A stretch of 8,593 bases of DNA from an uncultured bacterium (GTDB taxonomy: Bacteria; Actinomycetota; Coriobacteriia; Coriobacteriales; Coriobacteriaceae). A program made the position numbers and the translations under genes. The notes under the pieces were generated by a model that made no database searches, was not told the DNA's origin, and saw nothing but the letters and a program-made list of their open reading frames with translations. Shown piece after piece: positions 1 through 7,501 of this stretch (position 1 is the stretch's first letter; each line of letters starts with the position of its first letter). Where the stretch lies: NCBI GenBank assembly GCA_905216045.1, contig CAJMSL010000083.1, forward strand, positions 1-8,593, given 5' to 3'.

Positions 1-30
1 AATGGTAACGGTCGCTGGGACACGTTTTTG

Positions 31-36
31 AAAGGA
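31..36 (+). promoter_or_regulatory. Ribosome binding site of metK
   Basis: AAAGGA lies five bases before the ATG at 42. It fixes the start of metK and matches the sites used by most other genes in the window. Confidence 0.8.
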
Positions 37-41
37 CAATC

Positions 42-1322
<1,281 letters not shown>

Positions 1323-1360
1323 TTGGGAACCGCTAAGGTCATAACAACATATGCACTTTC

Positions 1361-1396
1361 AAAAGAAGTACCGGTCCCAAACGGTACTTCTTTTTT
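1361..1396 (+). terminator. Rho-independent terminator after metK
   Basis: There is a perfect 13-base-pair stem. The arm AAAAGAAGTACCG at 1361-1373 pairs with CGGTACTTCTTTT at 1382-1394 around an eight-base loop, and the T run continues to 1396. The A run on the left arm means it could also work on the opposite strand. It starts 39 bases after the metK stop codon and should insulate metK from the serine dehydratase gene. Confidence 0.92.
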
Positions 1397-1490
1397 ATTT
1401 AAAGGTAGTGAAGATGAGCCTACCTGGGACATGGAATAAATCACAGGCCGATAAATTTTGCAGCAGAGCGACTCCAACCATGTATCCTAA
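1397..1490. other. Intergenic stretch with little recognisable content
   Basis: No convincing gene is seen here. A minor six-base-pair inverted repeat, AGGTAG at 1403-1408 with CTACCT at 1420-1425, has an 11-base loop and no T tract. A weak promoter candidate is annotated separately at 1458-1488. Confidence 0.5.
1458..1488 (+). promoter_or_regulatory. Weak candidate promoter for the serine dehydratase transcript
   Basis: TTGCAG at 1458-1463 and TATCCT at 1483-1488 resemble -35 and -10 boxes (about 3/6 and 4/6 matches), but the 19-base spacing is long. If it is real, transcription would begin just at or inside the inverted-repeat element at 1491-1611, placing that element in the 5' leader of the dehydratase mRNA. 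This is a guess from weak matches. A start site downstream of the element is equally possible. Confidence 0.22.
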
Positions 1491-1611
1491 GTTCCGAGGG
1501 CTTTAGTATTTGGTCGATCGCGAGTTCCGCACGAGCCGGAGGCCACTTAATGTGGCCTCCGTGCGAGCAGGACTGTCCGAGCAGGCGACCAAATACTAAA
1601 GCCCTCAGAAC
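1491..1611. repeat. 121-base nested inverted-repeat element (structured RNA or palindromic mobile repeat)
   Basis: The outer arms at 1491-1516 and 1586-1611 are inverted copies matching at 25 of 26 positions, the only mismatch being 1495 against 1607. Inside lies a second hairpin: GGAGGCCAC at 1538-1546 pairs with GTGGCCTCC at 1552-1560 around TTAAT. It is extended by GCAC at 1529-1532 pairing with GTGC at 1561-1564, with GAGCC bulged at 1533-1537. The right side carries GAGCAGG twice, at 1565-1571 and 1579-1585. No T tract follows on either strand, so it is not an ordinary terminator. No flanking target-site duplication is obvious. No coding potential is apparent. It ends about 45 bases before the dehydratase ribosome binding site, so it could act in that gene's leader. 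It could equally be a dispersed palindromic repeat unrelated to the gene. Confidence 0.75.
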
Positions 1612-1634
1612 GGCGGGACAGAGTATGCCCCGCC
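1612..1634 (+). other. Small GC hairpin before the dehydratase ribosome binding site
   Basis: GGCGGG at 1612-1617 can pair with CCCGCC at 1629-1634 around an 11-base loop. It follows directly on the large inverted-repeat element and lies 22 bases before the ribosome binding site. It has no T tract. It may be chance in GC-rich DNA or part of a larger leader fold. Confidence 0.3.
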
Positions 1635-1656
1635 CCTCGGGACGACGGGATAAGGC

Positions 1657-1663
1657 AAAGGAG
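1657..1663 (+). promoter_or_regulatory. Ribosome binding site of the serine dehydratase gene
   Basis: AAAGGAG is five bases upstream of the ATG at 1669. This supports the chosen start, which also puts the conserved GPSSSHT motif at the expected distance from the N-terminus. Confidence 0.85.
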
Positions 1664-1668
1664 CACCC

Positions 1669-3276
1669 ATGGCAGGCAAGCCGCAAACACTAGCTACGAC
1701 CTCGGCATTCGAGATCTTGGGCCCCGTCATGGTCGGCCCCAGCTCATCGCACACCGCCGGCGCCCTGCGCTGCGCCCAAGTTGCCGCCAGCCTGCTGGAA
1801 GGCCGCATCACCAAAGTCACCTTTGGCCTGTGGAACTCCTTCGCCCACACCTACCGCGGCCACGGCACCGATCGTGCGCTCGTCGCGGGCATCCTGGGCC
1901 TCGACACCGATGACGAGAACATCAAACAAGCCTTCGACCTCGCGCGCGAGCAGGGCCTCGAATATCACTTTGACATCAAGGGCGACGACGCCTCCATCCA
2001 CCCCAATACCGTCGACATCGACATGGTCGACGACACGGGCGCCACGGCACAGGTCCGCGGCGAGAGCCTGGGCGGTGGCAAGATGCGCATCAGCCGCATT
2101 AACGGCGTCGGCGGCGACATCTCGGGCATGTACTCCACGCTCTTCGTGGCGCACAAGGACGTCCCCGGTGTACTCGCCGCGCTCACCAACCTGCTCGCCT
2201 ACGCCCACGTAAACATCGCCTTCTGCCGCACCTACCGCACCGAAGTGGGCGGCCAGGCCTACTCTGTCTTTGAGACCGACGGCGCGCCCGACGACACCGT
2301 CGTCCCCATGCTGCGCAAGCTCGACAATGTCGATTACGCAACGTTTATCGAGCTCCCCGGTTCTGCCTCGTCGCTCTCCCCCGGCGTCTCGGCAAAGGAG
2401 ATCTTCGACGCCGGCGGGCAGCTGCTCGATGCGTGCGAGGAACTGGGGCTCAGCATTGGCGCCGTTATGGCCGTGCGAGAGGCGCGCCTGACCGGTGAGG
2501 CGCACGCCGTCGCCGCCATGCGCCGCGTGCTCGACGTCATGCGCGAGGAGACCACAGCCCCCATCGCCAATCCGCAGCGCTCGCTCGGCGGGCTTATCGG
2601 CGGCGAGGCCAAGCTTGTCGAAGCCACCGGCCGCAACGATTTGAGCGCAAGCCTGATGGGCCCCGTTCAGACCGATGCCGTGGCCCGCGCGATGGCCGTG
2701 CTCGAACGCTCCGCCACCATGGGCGTGAGCGTCGCCGCCCCCACGGCAGGCTCAGCGGGTGTTGTGCCCGGCTGCGTGCTTGCACTCGCCGATCGCCTGC
2801 AGCTCGACGACGAGCAGGTCATGGACGCGCTCTACTGCGCAGCCGCCATCGGCCTCAACCTCACCACGAGCGCCTGCGTCGCCGGCGCCGAGGGCGGATG
2901 CCAGGCCGAGGTGGGAAGCGCCGCCGCCATGGCAGCCGCCGCGCTGGTGCAGATGCTCGGCGGCACGCCCGAGCAGGCGCTCGACGCCAGTTCCATCGCG
3001 CTGAGTAACCTGCTGGGCCTCGTTTGTGACCCCGTCGGTGGCCTCGTGGAGGTGCCCTGCCAAAACCGCAACGCCATCGGCGTAGCAGCGGCCTTTAGCT
3101 CGGCACAACTCGCCCTCGCAGGCATTAAGAGCTTGGTGCCGTTTGACCAGATGGCACATGTAATGCTCTCGGTGGGCCACGCGTTGCCAGCCACGCTGCG
3201 CGAGACGGCAAAGGGCGGCATCGCGCAGGCTCCGGCCGCACTTTCGGCCTGTGCAAAATGCGGGGTGTGCGGATAG
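1669..3276 (+). CDS. sdaA: Single-chain iron-sulfur L-serine dehydratase with internal ACT domain
   Basis: This enzyme deaminates L-serine to pyruvate and ammonia using a 4Fe-4S cluster instead of pyridoxal phosphate, and acts in the cytoplasm. The chain reads beta domain (about 12-155, with GPSSSHTAG at 23-31), ACT domain (about 157-230, FVAHKDVPGVLAALTNLL onward), then alpha domain (about 240-535). C411, C453 and C464 are spaced C-x41-C-x10-C, the spacing of the cluster ligands in the structurally studied Legionella enzyme. The tail ends in CAKCGVCG, giving C528, C531 and C534. In Legionella a C-terminal cysteine folds back into the active site as a fourth ligand, and C534 could do the same here. 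The ACT domain is normally linked to the two-subunit Bacillus-type enzyme, where beta and alpha are separate genes; here they are fused in that order. Serine sensing by the ACT domain is inference. Reading frame and motifs are intact over 535 residues. Confidence 0.94.
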   Translation: MAGKPQTLATTSAFEILGPVMVGPSSSHTAGALRCAQVAASLLEGRITKVTFGLWNSFAHTYRGHGTDRALVAGILGLDTDDENIKQAFDLAREQGLEYHFDIKGDDASIHPNTVDIDMVDDTGATAQVRGESLGGGKMRISRINGVGGDISGMYSTLFVAHKDVPGVLAALTNLLAYAHVNIAFCRTYRTEVGGQAYSVFETDGAPDDTVVPMLRKLDNVDYATFIELPGSASSLSPGVSAKEIFDAGGQLLDACEELGLSIGAVMAVREARLTGEAHAVAAMRRVLDVMREETTAPIANPQRSLGGLIGGEAKLVEATGRNDLSASLMGPVQTDAVARAMAVLERSATMGVSVAAPTAGSAGVVPGCVLALADRLQLDDEQVMDALYCAAAIGLNLTTSACVAGAEGGCQAEVGSAAAMAAAALVQMLGGTPEQALDASSIALSNLLGLVCDPVGGLVEVPCQNRNAIGVAAAFSSAQLALAGIKSLVPFDQMAHVMLSVGHALPATLRETAKGGIAQAPAALSACAKCGVCG

Positions 3277-3297
3277 CGACTAAGAACGACTCAAAGG

Positions 3298-3313
3298 TGG
3301 GACATTTGTCCCA
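3298..3313. terminator. Small hairpin after the serine dehydratase, possible weak terminator
   Basis: TGGGAC at 3298-3303 pairs with GTCCCA at 3308-3313 around ATTT. The following bases, GCTCTTTCG, contain only a short T run, so termination would be weak or factor-dependent. It lies 22 bases after the dehydratase stop and about 50 bases before the next promoter element. It could instead be an operator for the downstream gene. Confidence 0.4.
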
Positions 3314-3362
3314 GCTCTTTCGAATGCCACCGTTTCCGTACCACAAACAGCAGGGCAATCGC

Positions 3363-3368
3363 TATAAT
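3363..3368 (+). promoter_or_regulatory. Candidate -10 element for the L,D-transpeptidase gene
   Basis: A perfect TATAAT lies 57 bases before the chosen ATG. The expected -35 region (about 3339-3346) has no good TTGACA match and there is no TGn extension. A start near 3375 would give a leader of about 50 bases with the ribosome binding site at 3410-3415. It is a fair candidate because the spacing and the surrounding AT-richness fit, but the missing -35 suggests weak or activator-dependent use. Confidence 0.5.
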
Positions 3369-3409
3369 GCAAGCCCAGTAAAAACACGATGAACCGCAAG
3401 GCGAAAATC

Positions 3410-3415
3410 GAAGGA
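3410..3415 (+). promoter_or_regulatory. Ribosome binding site that decides the L,D-transpeptidase start
   Basis: GAAGGA ends one base before an in-frame ATG at 3417 and ten bases before a second in-frame ATG at 3426. One base is too short for initiation, so the second ATG is preferred. Confidence 0.65.
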
Positions 3416-3425
3416 TATGCATACG

Positions 3426-5159
3426 ATGTCGCAAAACGATCGAACTCAACTGATTCCCGATCCGCAGCAGTCGAGCAGGCACACCGGCGGCGTTCAGTCG
3501 CCGCGTCCTATCGCGCCGAGCCACGGTCAGCAGCGTAGTGCAGCAAACGCTTCCCAACGCCCGAACCAACAGCGACAGCAGCGTCAACAACGTCAGCAGC
3601 GCCAGGCAAACGGCAATGCGCCCAAGCAGCCCCACACGCACGCTCGAGGCGATCGTGGCCCCGCGCGCAAACCCGCCGAGAACAATAAGTCGGGCAAAAA
3701 GACGACGCTCTTTGTCGTCCTGGGTCTAATCGTCATTGTCTATATCGTAGGCGTCGTAGCATTTTCGCAGGTAGCCTACCCCAGCACGACCATCGCCGGC
3801 GTCGACGTCTCGTTCTCCAACGCTTCGTCTGCCGCCACCAAGGTCAATTCGGCATGGAAGCACTATAAGCTCGCCGTGACAGGCGATGACTTTAGCTGGA
3901 CCTATCAGCCCGAGTCCGATGAACCCATCGTCGATGGCGAAGCTGCCGCAAAAGAGATCATCAACCACAACGAAGCCTTTATTTGGCCGGTCCGCCTTGT
4001 GGAATCCTTAAGCGGCAAGACCAAAACAACCGCTACCTCCAACGAAGTCGATCTTGATCAAGACGTCGACCTGTCCATGCTCTCCGACACCTTTGACCAA
4101 AAGAAGTTTGAGAAGGATCTGGGCGCCGCCATCAACGAGTTTAACGAGGGCCGTTCGGGCACGTTCGAGGCCAATAGCTCCTATGACGAGCAGGCCGGCA
4201 AGTTTACCGTCGAGAAGGCGCGCTCCAACGAAAAACTCAACCGCGAGCATGTCATTAAGTATGCCGAGCTCGAGCTTGCCTCGCTGGCCGAGTCCGTAGA
4301 TCTTTCCAAGCTCGGCAACGATGCCTATGAGCCGCTCAATGGAACGCTGACCGATGATCAGATTCAGGCCGCATGCGATGCCGCCAACAACTTTCTGGGC
4401 GTCAACGTGACCCTCAAGCTCAACGGCGAGGATGGCGGCAAGGTTGATGGCAGCTCCGTATTGCAGTGGATCAGCTTTGCCGATCCCGCCAACCCAACGC
4501 TCGATACGTCGCAGATCAGCAACTGGGCAGCCGAACTCGCCAACGGCTTTAATACCGTGGGCTCCACTCGCTGGTGGACGCGCGCCGATGGCAAGCAGTG
4601 CGCCGTCGAAGGCGGCGACTTTGGTTGGTCCATCGACAGCAGTTCGCTCGCCAAGCAGGTCGAGGACGCCATTAACAACAAGCAGACCGGCGAGATCGAG
4701 ATCAAGTACTCCCAGAAGGCCGACACCTTTACCGCAAAGGGAGAGCCCGACTGGAAGGCGTATATCGACGTCGACCTGTCCGAGCAGCACGCGCGCTACT
4801 ATGACGAGAACGGTAATATCGTTTGGGAGGCCAACTTTATTTCCGGCAAACCGGGCGAAGACGCCACCCCCGAGGGCGTGTGGCAAATCAACAGCAACGA
4901 CGGCGGCAGCACCCTGATCGGAGCCAAGGACCCCGAGACCGGTAAGCCCAAATACGAGAGTCCGGTGAGCTACTGGATGCCGTTTGAGGGCAACATGATC
5001 GGCTTCCATGATGCCACCTGGCAAAACGACAAGAGCTTCGATAACGCCGAGTCGTACAAATGGTGCGGCAGCCACGGCTGCATCAACCTGCGCCTGGCAG
5101 ACGCCAAGGCACTTCACGACTGCATCAAAGTCGGCCTGTGTGTGGTTGTCCACTCGTAG
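3426..5159 (+). CDS. Membrane-anchored L,D-transpeptidase (YkuD family) with peptidoglycan-binding domains
   Basis: It is predicted to cross-link peptidoglycan stem peptides through 3-3 bonds outside the membrane; the family is known for resisting most beta-lactams other than carbapenems. From the ATG at 3426 it has 577 residues. Residues 1-93 form a polar, basic cytoplasmic tail with four QQR repeats at 48-59. A single membrane helix follows at about 94-116, with no signal-peptidase site seen, so it is a type II membrane protein. The middle (about 130-420) resembles tandem putative peptidoglycan-binding (PG_binding_4) modules. The C-terminal YkuD domain (about 446-577) carries H528 in GFHDAT and the catalytic motif S549-H550-G551-C552-INL; C552 should be the nucleophile. 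A further cysteine, C547, lies five residues before it. The in-frame ATG at 3417 is three codons upstream but too close to the ribosome binding site. Promoter elements on both sides suggest a gene of its own. The exact cross-linking substrate is not visible. Confidence 0.92.
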   Translation: MSQNDRTQLIPDPQQSSRHTGGVQSPRPIAPSHGQQRSAANASQRPNQQRQQRQQRQQRQANGNAPKQPHTHARGDRGPARKPAENNKSGKKTTLFVVLGLIVIVYIVGVVAFSQVAYPSTTIAGVDVSFSNASSAATKVNSAWKHYKLAVTGDDFSWTYQPESDEPIVDGEAAAKEIINHNEAFIWPVRLVESLSGKTKTTATSNEVDLDQDVDLSMLSDTFDQKKFEKDLGAAINEFNEGRSGTFEANSSYDEQAGKFTVEKARSNEKLNREHVIKYAELELASLAESVDLSKLGNDAYEPLNGTLTDDQIQAACDAANNFLGVNVTLKLNGEDGGKVDGSSVLQWISFADPANPTLDTSQISNWAAELANGFNTVGSTRWWTRADGKQCAVEGGDFGWSIDSSSLAKQVEDAINNKQTGEIEIKYSQKADTFTAKGEPDWKAYIDVDLSEQHARYYDENGNIVWEANFISGKPGEDATPEGVWQINSNDGGSTLIGAKDPETGKPKYESPVSYWMPFEGNMIGFHDATWQNDKSFDNAESYKWCGSHGCINLRLADAKALHDCIKVGLCVVVHS

Positions 5160-5228
5160 TGCAACGCGCACATTCATACAACGTGGAACCGCTGCGACCA
5201 ATCTAACAGTTCCGAAAGAAACCGTCCT

Positions 5229-5256
5229 ATGCGCCCGCCCCAACCGGTGGGCGCAT
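5229..5256. promoter_or_regulatory. Imperfect palindrome overlapping the pump operon promoter (operator or weak terminator)
   Basis: ATGCGCCC at 5229-5236 pairs with GGGCGCAT at 5249-5256. Three more inner pairs, one of them G-U, give an 11-base-pair stem with a CCAACC loop. The right arm runs straight into a TATAAT at 5256-5261. No clean T tract follows, only ATAATTAT and, later, TTCTTTCT. As DNA it could be a repressor or activator site covering the -35 and spacer. As RNA it could end the transpeptidase transcript inefficiently, 69 bases after its stop codon. Confidence 0.5.
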
Positions 5257-5261
5257 ATAAT
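5256..5261 (+). promoter_or_regulatory. Candidate -10 element for the MacAB-like operon
   Basis: A perfect TATAAT lies 30 bases before the first gene of the operon. The -35 position falls inside the GC palindrome and has no TTGACA-like sequence, so a bound activator or another arrangement may be needed. The transcript would start near 5268, leaving a leader of about 24 bases with the AAAGGAG site. Confidence 0.45.
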
Positions 5262-5279
5262 TATCGAGGTTCTTTCTAT

Positions 5280-5286
5280 AAAGGAG
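5280..5286 (+). promoter_or_regulatory. Ribosome binding site that decides the membrane fusion protein start
   Basis: AAAGGAG is five bases before the ATG at 5292. The longer in-frame reading from the ATG at 5229 begins inside the palindrome, upstream of the -10 box, and has no such site, so it is rejected. Confidence 0.85.
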
Positions 5287-5291
5287 ACGCT

Positions 5292-6728
5292 ATGCCGAAT
5301 GTCCACACGATCACCCCGGGCCCAGATGACACCGAGCGCACGCCCGAAGGTGCCACCGAAACGTTTCCTCTGATTACAACCGTACATGCCGACAAGCAGA
5401 GCGGACGCGCGAACGATACGGCCGAGATTTCCGATGAAGAGGCATATGCCAAGCTCAAGGCAAAGCGTGCCGAACGTCGACGCAAAAAGCTCATCCGACG
5501 CGGCATTGCGGCCGGCGTCGTGGCCGCCATTGTGCTCATCGCCATTGTCGTGACCTTAGCCATCAACGCACGGCCCGCAGGCAACAACGGGCCGGTGACT
5601 GACATGGTGACCGAGGGCACGTTTACCACAACGGTCGAGGCGAAAGGCCAGCTCAAACCCATTTCGTCCTCAGTGGTCTCCCCTTCTGTCGACGGCACGG
5701 TCGATTCTATCAACGTGCAGGCAGGCCAATCCGTCAACGAGGGCGACGTGCTTATGACCATTAAAAACGACGAGCTCGATCGCAACGTTGCCGAGGCGCA
5801 GCGTGCAGTTGCTGCCGCTCAAGAAGACCTCGCCAACGCGCAGAAAGCCGCAGCTGCTGCGCAGGCCACCCCAACGACGGACGTCGAGGGAGCTTCCGCA
5901 GCGGCTGGCGTCTCCGCCGCATCAGTGGACACGAACGCCGTATCGGCCGCGCAGCGCAGCCTCGCATCAGCCCAGGCAAACCTCGACCAGGCGAACGCCA
6001 AGGCCTCCAGTCGCACGGTCACGGCCCCGAGCTCGGGTAGCATCGTGGAGCTCAATGCCAAAGTGGGCGCCACGGTTACAGGCGGCATGATCATGGGCGA
6101 AAGCGATACGAGCGGCGGCAAGCAGTGCATGCAGATCGCCGACCTGTCCAAGATGAAGGTGACCGTGCAGGTGGGCGAAAAGGACATCGCCAAGATCGCC
6201 GTTGGGCAGAGCGCCAACGTCACGTATCCCGCGTTTCCCGATATCGTGAGCCAGGGCACCGTCACGGCTATCGCGTCGGTGGCAAACTCCGACGCCACCA
6301 ACGGTGGCGGCGGTAGCGTAACCTTTATTGTCGTCATCTTCTTCGAGGCGCCCGACGCGCGCCTGAAGCCGGGCATGACGGCCGAGGTCTCGGTGGTGGC
6401 CGAGCGGCTCGACGACGTAGTGATGGTTCCGACGATGGCGCTCATGACCGAAGACGGCGAACACTATTACGTCAACGTGGCGACTGATGAAGAGGGCAAG
6501 CAAACCCGTCGCGTGAAGGTGACCGTCGTGACGCAAAACGACAACGAAGCCGTAGTCGGTAAGAGGCAGGTCAAGCGCGACGACCAGGGCAACGAGATCA
6601 ACCCCAACGTGCCGGTTACCAAGCTGCGCGATGGCGACACCCTCGTCATGGACACCGGAGCTGACGCAACAGCTGACGGCGGCCACAACGCGGATTCGGG
6701 CAGTATGTCTGACGATGAGGGCATGTAA
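5292..6728 (+). CDS. Membrane fusion protein of a MacAB-like ABC exporter
   Basis: This is the periplasmic-adaptor-type subunit of an ABC export pump, expected to sit on the outer face of the membrane and work with the permease encoded two genes downstream. It has 478 residues. An acidic to basic cytoplasmic tail (1-70, ending in the RAERRRKK cluster) precedes one membrane helix at 71-91. Then come a first lipoyl half (about 128-157, VDGTVDSINVQAGQSVNEGD), an alanine/glutamine-rich coiled-coil hairpin (about 160-237) and a second lipoyl half (about 241-268, VTAPSSGSIVELNAKVG). A beta-barrel (about 280-390) includes LKPGMTAEV, and a membrane-proximal region follows with an acidic, glycine-rich tail at about 455-478. 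The hairpin is short compared with Gram-negative MacA, fitting a cell without TolC. The 70-residue cytoplasmic tail is longer than in E. coli MacA. Its stop codon TAA shares one base with the next ATG, so translation is coupled. Substrate unknown. Confidence 0.88.
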   Translation: MPNVHTITPGPDDTERTPEGATETFPLITTVHADKQSGRANDTAEISDEEAYAKLKAKRAERRRKKLIRRGIAAGVVAAIVLIAIVVTLAINARPAGNNGPVTDMVTEGTFTTTVEAKGQLKPISSSVVSPSVDGTVDSINVQAGQSVNEGDVLMTIKNDELDRNVAEAQRAVAAAQEDLANAQKAAAAAQATPTTDVEGASAAAGVSAASVDTNAVSAAQRSLASAQANLDQANAKASSRTVTAPSSGSIVELNAKVGATVTGGMIMGESDTSGGKQCMQIADLSKMKVTVQVGEKDIAKIAVGQSANVTYPAFPDIVSQGTVTAIASVANSDATNGGGGSVTFIVVIFFEAPDARLKPGMTAEVSVVAERLDDVVMVPTMALMTEDGEHYYVNVATDEEGKQTRRVKVTVVTQNDNEAVVGKRQVKRDDQGNEINPNVPVTKLRDGDTLVMDTGADATADGGHNADSGSMSDDEGM

Positions 6729-7501
6729 TGCGTCCCGTTATCGACATCCGGAACGTGCACCGCATCTTTGAGAGCGAGGCGGGGTGCGTCCACATCCTGC
6801 ACAACGTGAGCTTGGCGGTAAATCCCGGCGAATTCGTCGCTATCACTGGCCCATCGGGCTCGGGCAAATCAACGCTCATGAACATCCTGGGCTGCCTGGA
6901 TAAGCCAACGGCAGGCGACTACTACCTGCAAGGGCTCAACGTGGCCGAGCTCGATGATGACGAGCTCACCGAAGTTCGCGCCCTGGGCATTGGCTTTGTC
7001 TTTCAGAGCTTCAACCTGCTGCCGCGCCTGTCGGTAATCGAAAACGTCATGCTGCCGCTGGCCTACACCAATGTGCCCCGTAGCCAGCGCGAAATGCGCG
7101 CCGTGCACGCGCTGCAGGCTGTCACGCTGCCCGTCGACCACTGGGACCACCGCATATCCGAGCTCTCGGGCGGCCAGATGCAGCGCGTCGCAATCGCACG
7201 CGCCCTCGTCAATGACCCGCCCATCATCCTGGCCGATGAGCCGACGGGAAACCTGGACTCCGCCACTGGAGCGCTTGTGATGGAGACCTTCCATAAGCTC
7301 CAGAAGCGCGGCAAAACCATCGTGCTTATCACACACGACCCCGGCATCGCCGCCGAGGCCGACCGTGCCGTGACCATCCGCGACGGTCGCATTCACGACG
7401 GCGCGTATATTCCACATGCACCGCGGACCCTGCGCAGCGCCGTAGATAGCCTGCCCATGATTTCCGCCTCCGCCAACCCGCCGAAAGGAGAGATGGCATG
7501 A
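6728..7501 (+). CDS. ABC transporter ATP-binding protein, MacB/LolD type
   Basis: This is the cytoplasmic ATPase that powers the exporter. In 257 residues it shows Walker A GPSGSGKST at 41-49, the Q-loop glutamine Q93 in FVFQSFNLLP, the signature LSGGQMQRVAIARA at 146-159, Walker B ILADEPTGNLD with E171, and the H-loop H203 in LITHD. All catalytic positions are intact. The FQSFNLLP and DEPTGNLD wording is typical of the MacB/LolD/FtsE class that partners FtsX-fold permeases. About 30 residues after the last ABC element are rich in proline and alanine and have no known role. The ATG shares its A with the stop of the fusion protein gene. The upstream GAGGG is a poor ribosome binding site, so coupling probably drives translation. 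Together with its neighbours it forms one transporter; the substrate (peptide, antibiotic or lipid) cannot be told from the sequence. Confidence 0.95.
   Translation: MRPVIDIRNVHRIFESEAGCVHILHNVSLAVNPGEFVAITGPSGSGKSTLMNILGCLDKPTAGDYYLQGLNVAELDDDELTEVRALGIGFVFQSFNLLPRLSVIENVMLPLAYTNVPRSQREMRAVHALQAVTLPVDHWDHRISELSGGQMQRVAIARALVNDPPIILADEPTGNLDSATGALVMETFHKLQKRGKTIVLITHDPGIAAEADRAVTIRDGRIHDGAYIPHAPRTLRSAVDSLPMISASANPPKGEMA
7484..7490 (+). promoter_or_regulatory. Ribosome binding site of the permease gene, inside the ATPase gene
   Basis: AAAGGAG lies within the last codons of the ATPase gene, seven bases before the permease ATG at 7498. It supports the 4-base ATGA overlap. Confidence 0.85.

Noticed and set aside
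1..41. Possible SAM riboswitch before metK
   Set aside because: Only 41 bases of leader are in the window and no riboswitch core can be judged from them.
1565..1585. Two GAGCAGG copies as a CRISPR or iteron array
   Set aside because: Only two seven-base copies, too few and too short for an array; treated as part of the folded element.
1491..1611. Simple intrinsic terminator reading of the inverted repeat
   Set aside because: No T tract on either strand after the stem, and metK already has a strong terminator at 1361-1396.
1744..2505. 253-codon minus-strand open frame opposite the serine dehydratase
   Set aside because: Antisense shadow of the conserved beta and ACT domains.
3417..3425. Upstream ATG for the L,D-transpeptidase
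   Set aside because: Only one base separates it from the ribosome binding site, too close for initiation; the ATG at 3426 fits better.
5229..5291. Upstream ATG extending the membrane fusion protein by 21 residues
   Set aside because: That ATG lies in a hairpin and before the TATAAT; the ATG at 5292 has a clear AAAGGAG site.
4008..5387. 459-codon open frame on the minus strand opposite the L,D-transpeptidase
   Set aside because: The plus-strand frame contains the full YkuD active site and membrane helix; the minus-strand frame is a codon-bias shadow with no motifs.
5967..6686. 239-codon minus-strand open frame opposite the membrane fusion protein
   Set aside because: Histidine/valine-rich translation typical of a GC shadow, fully inside a well-supported gene.
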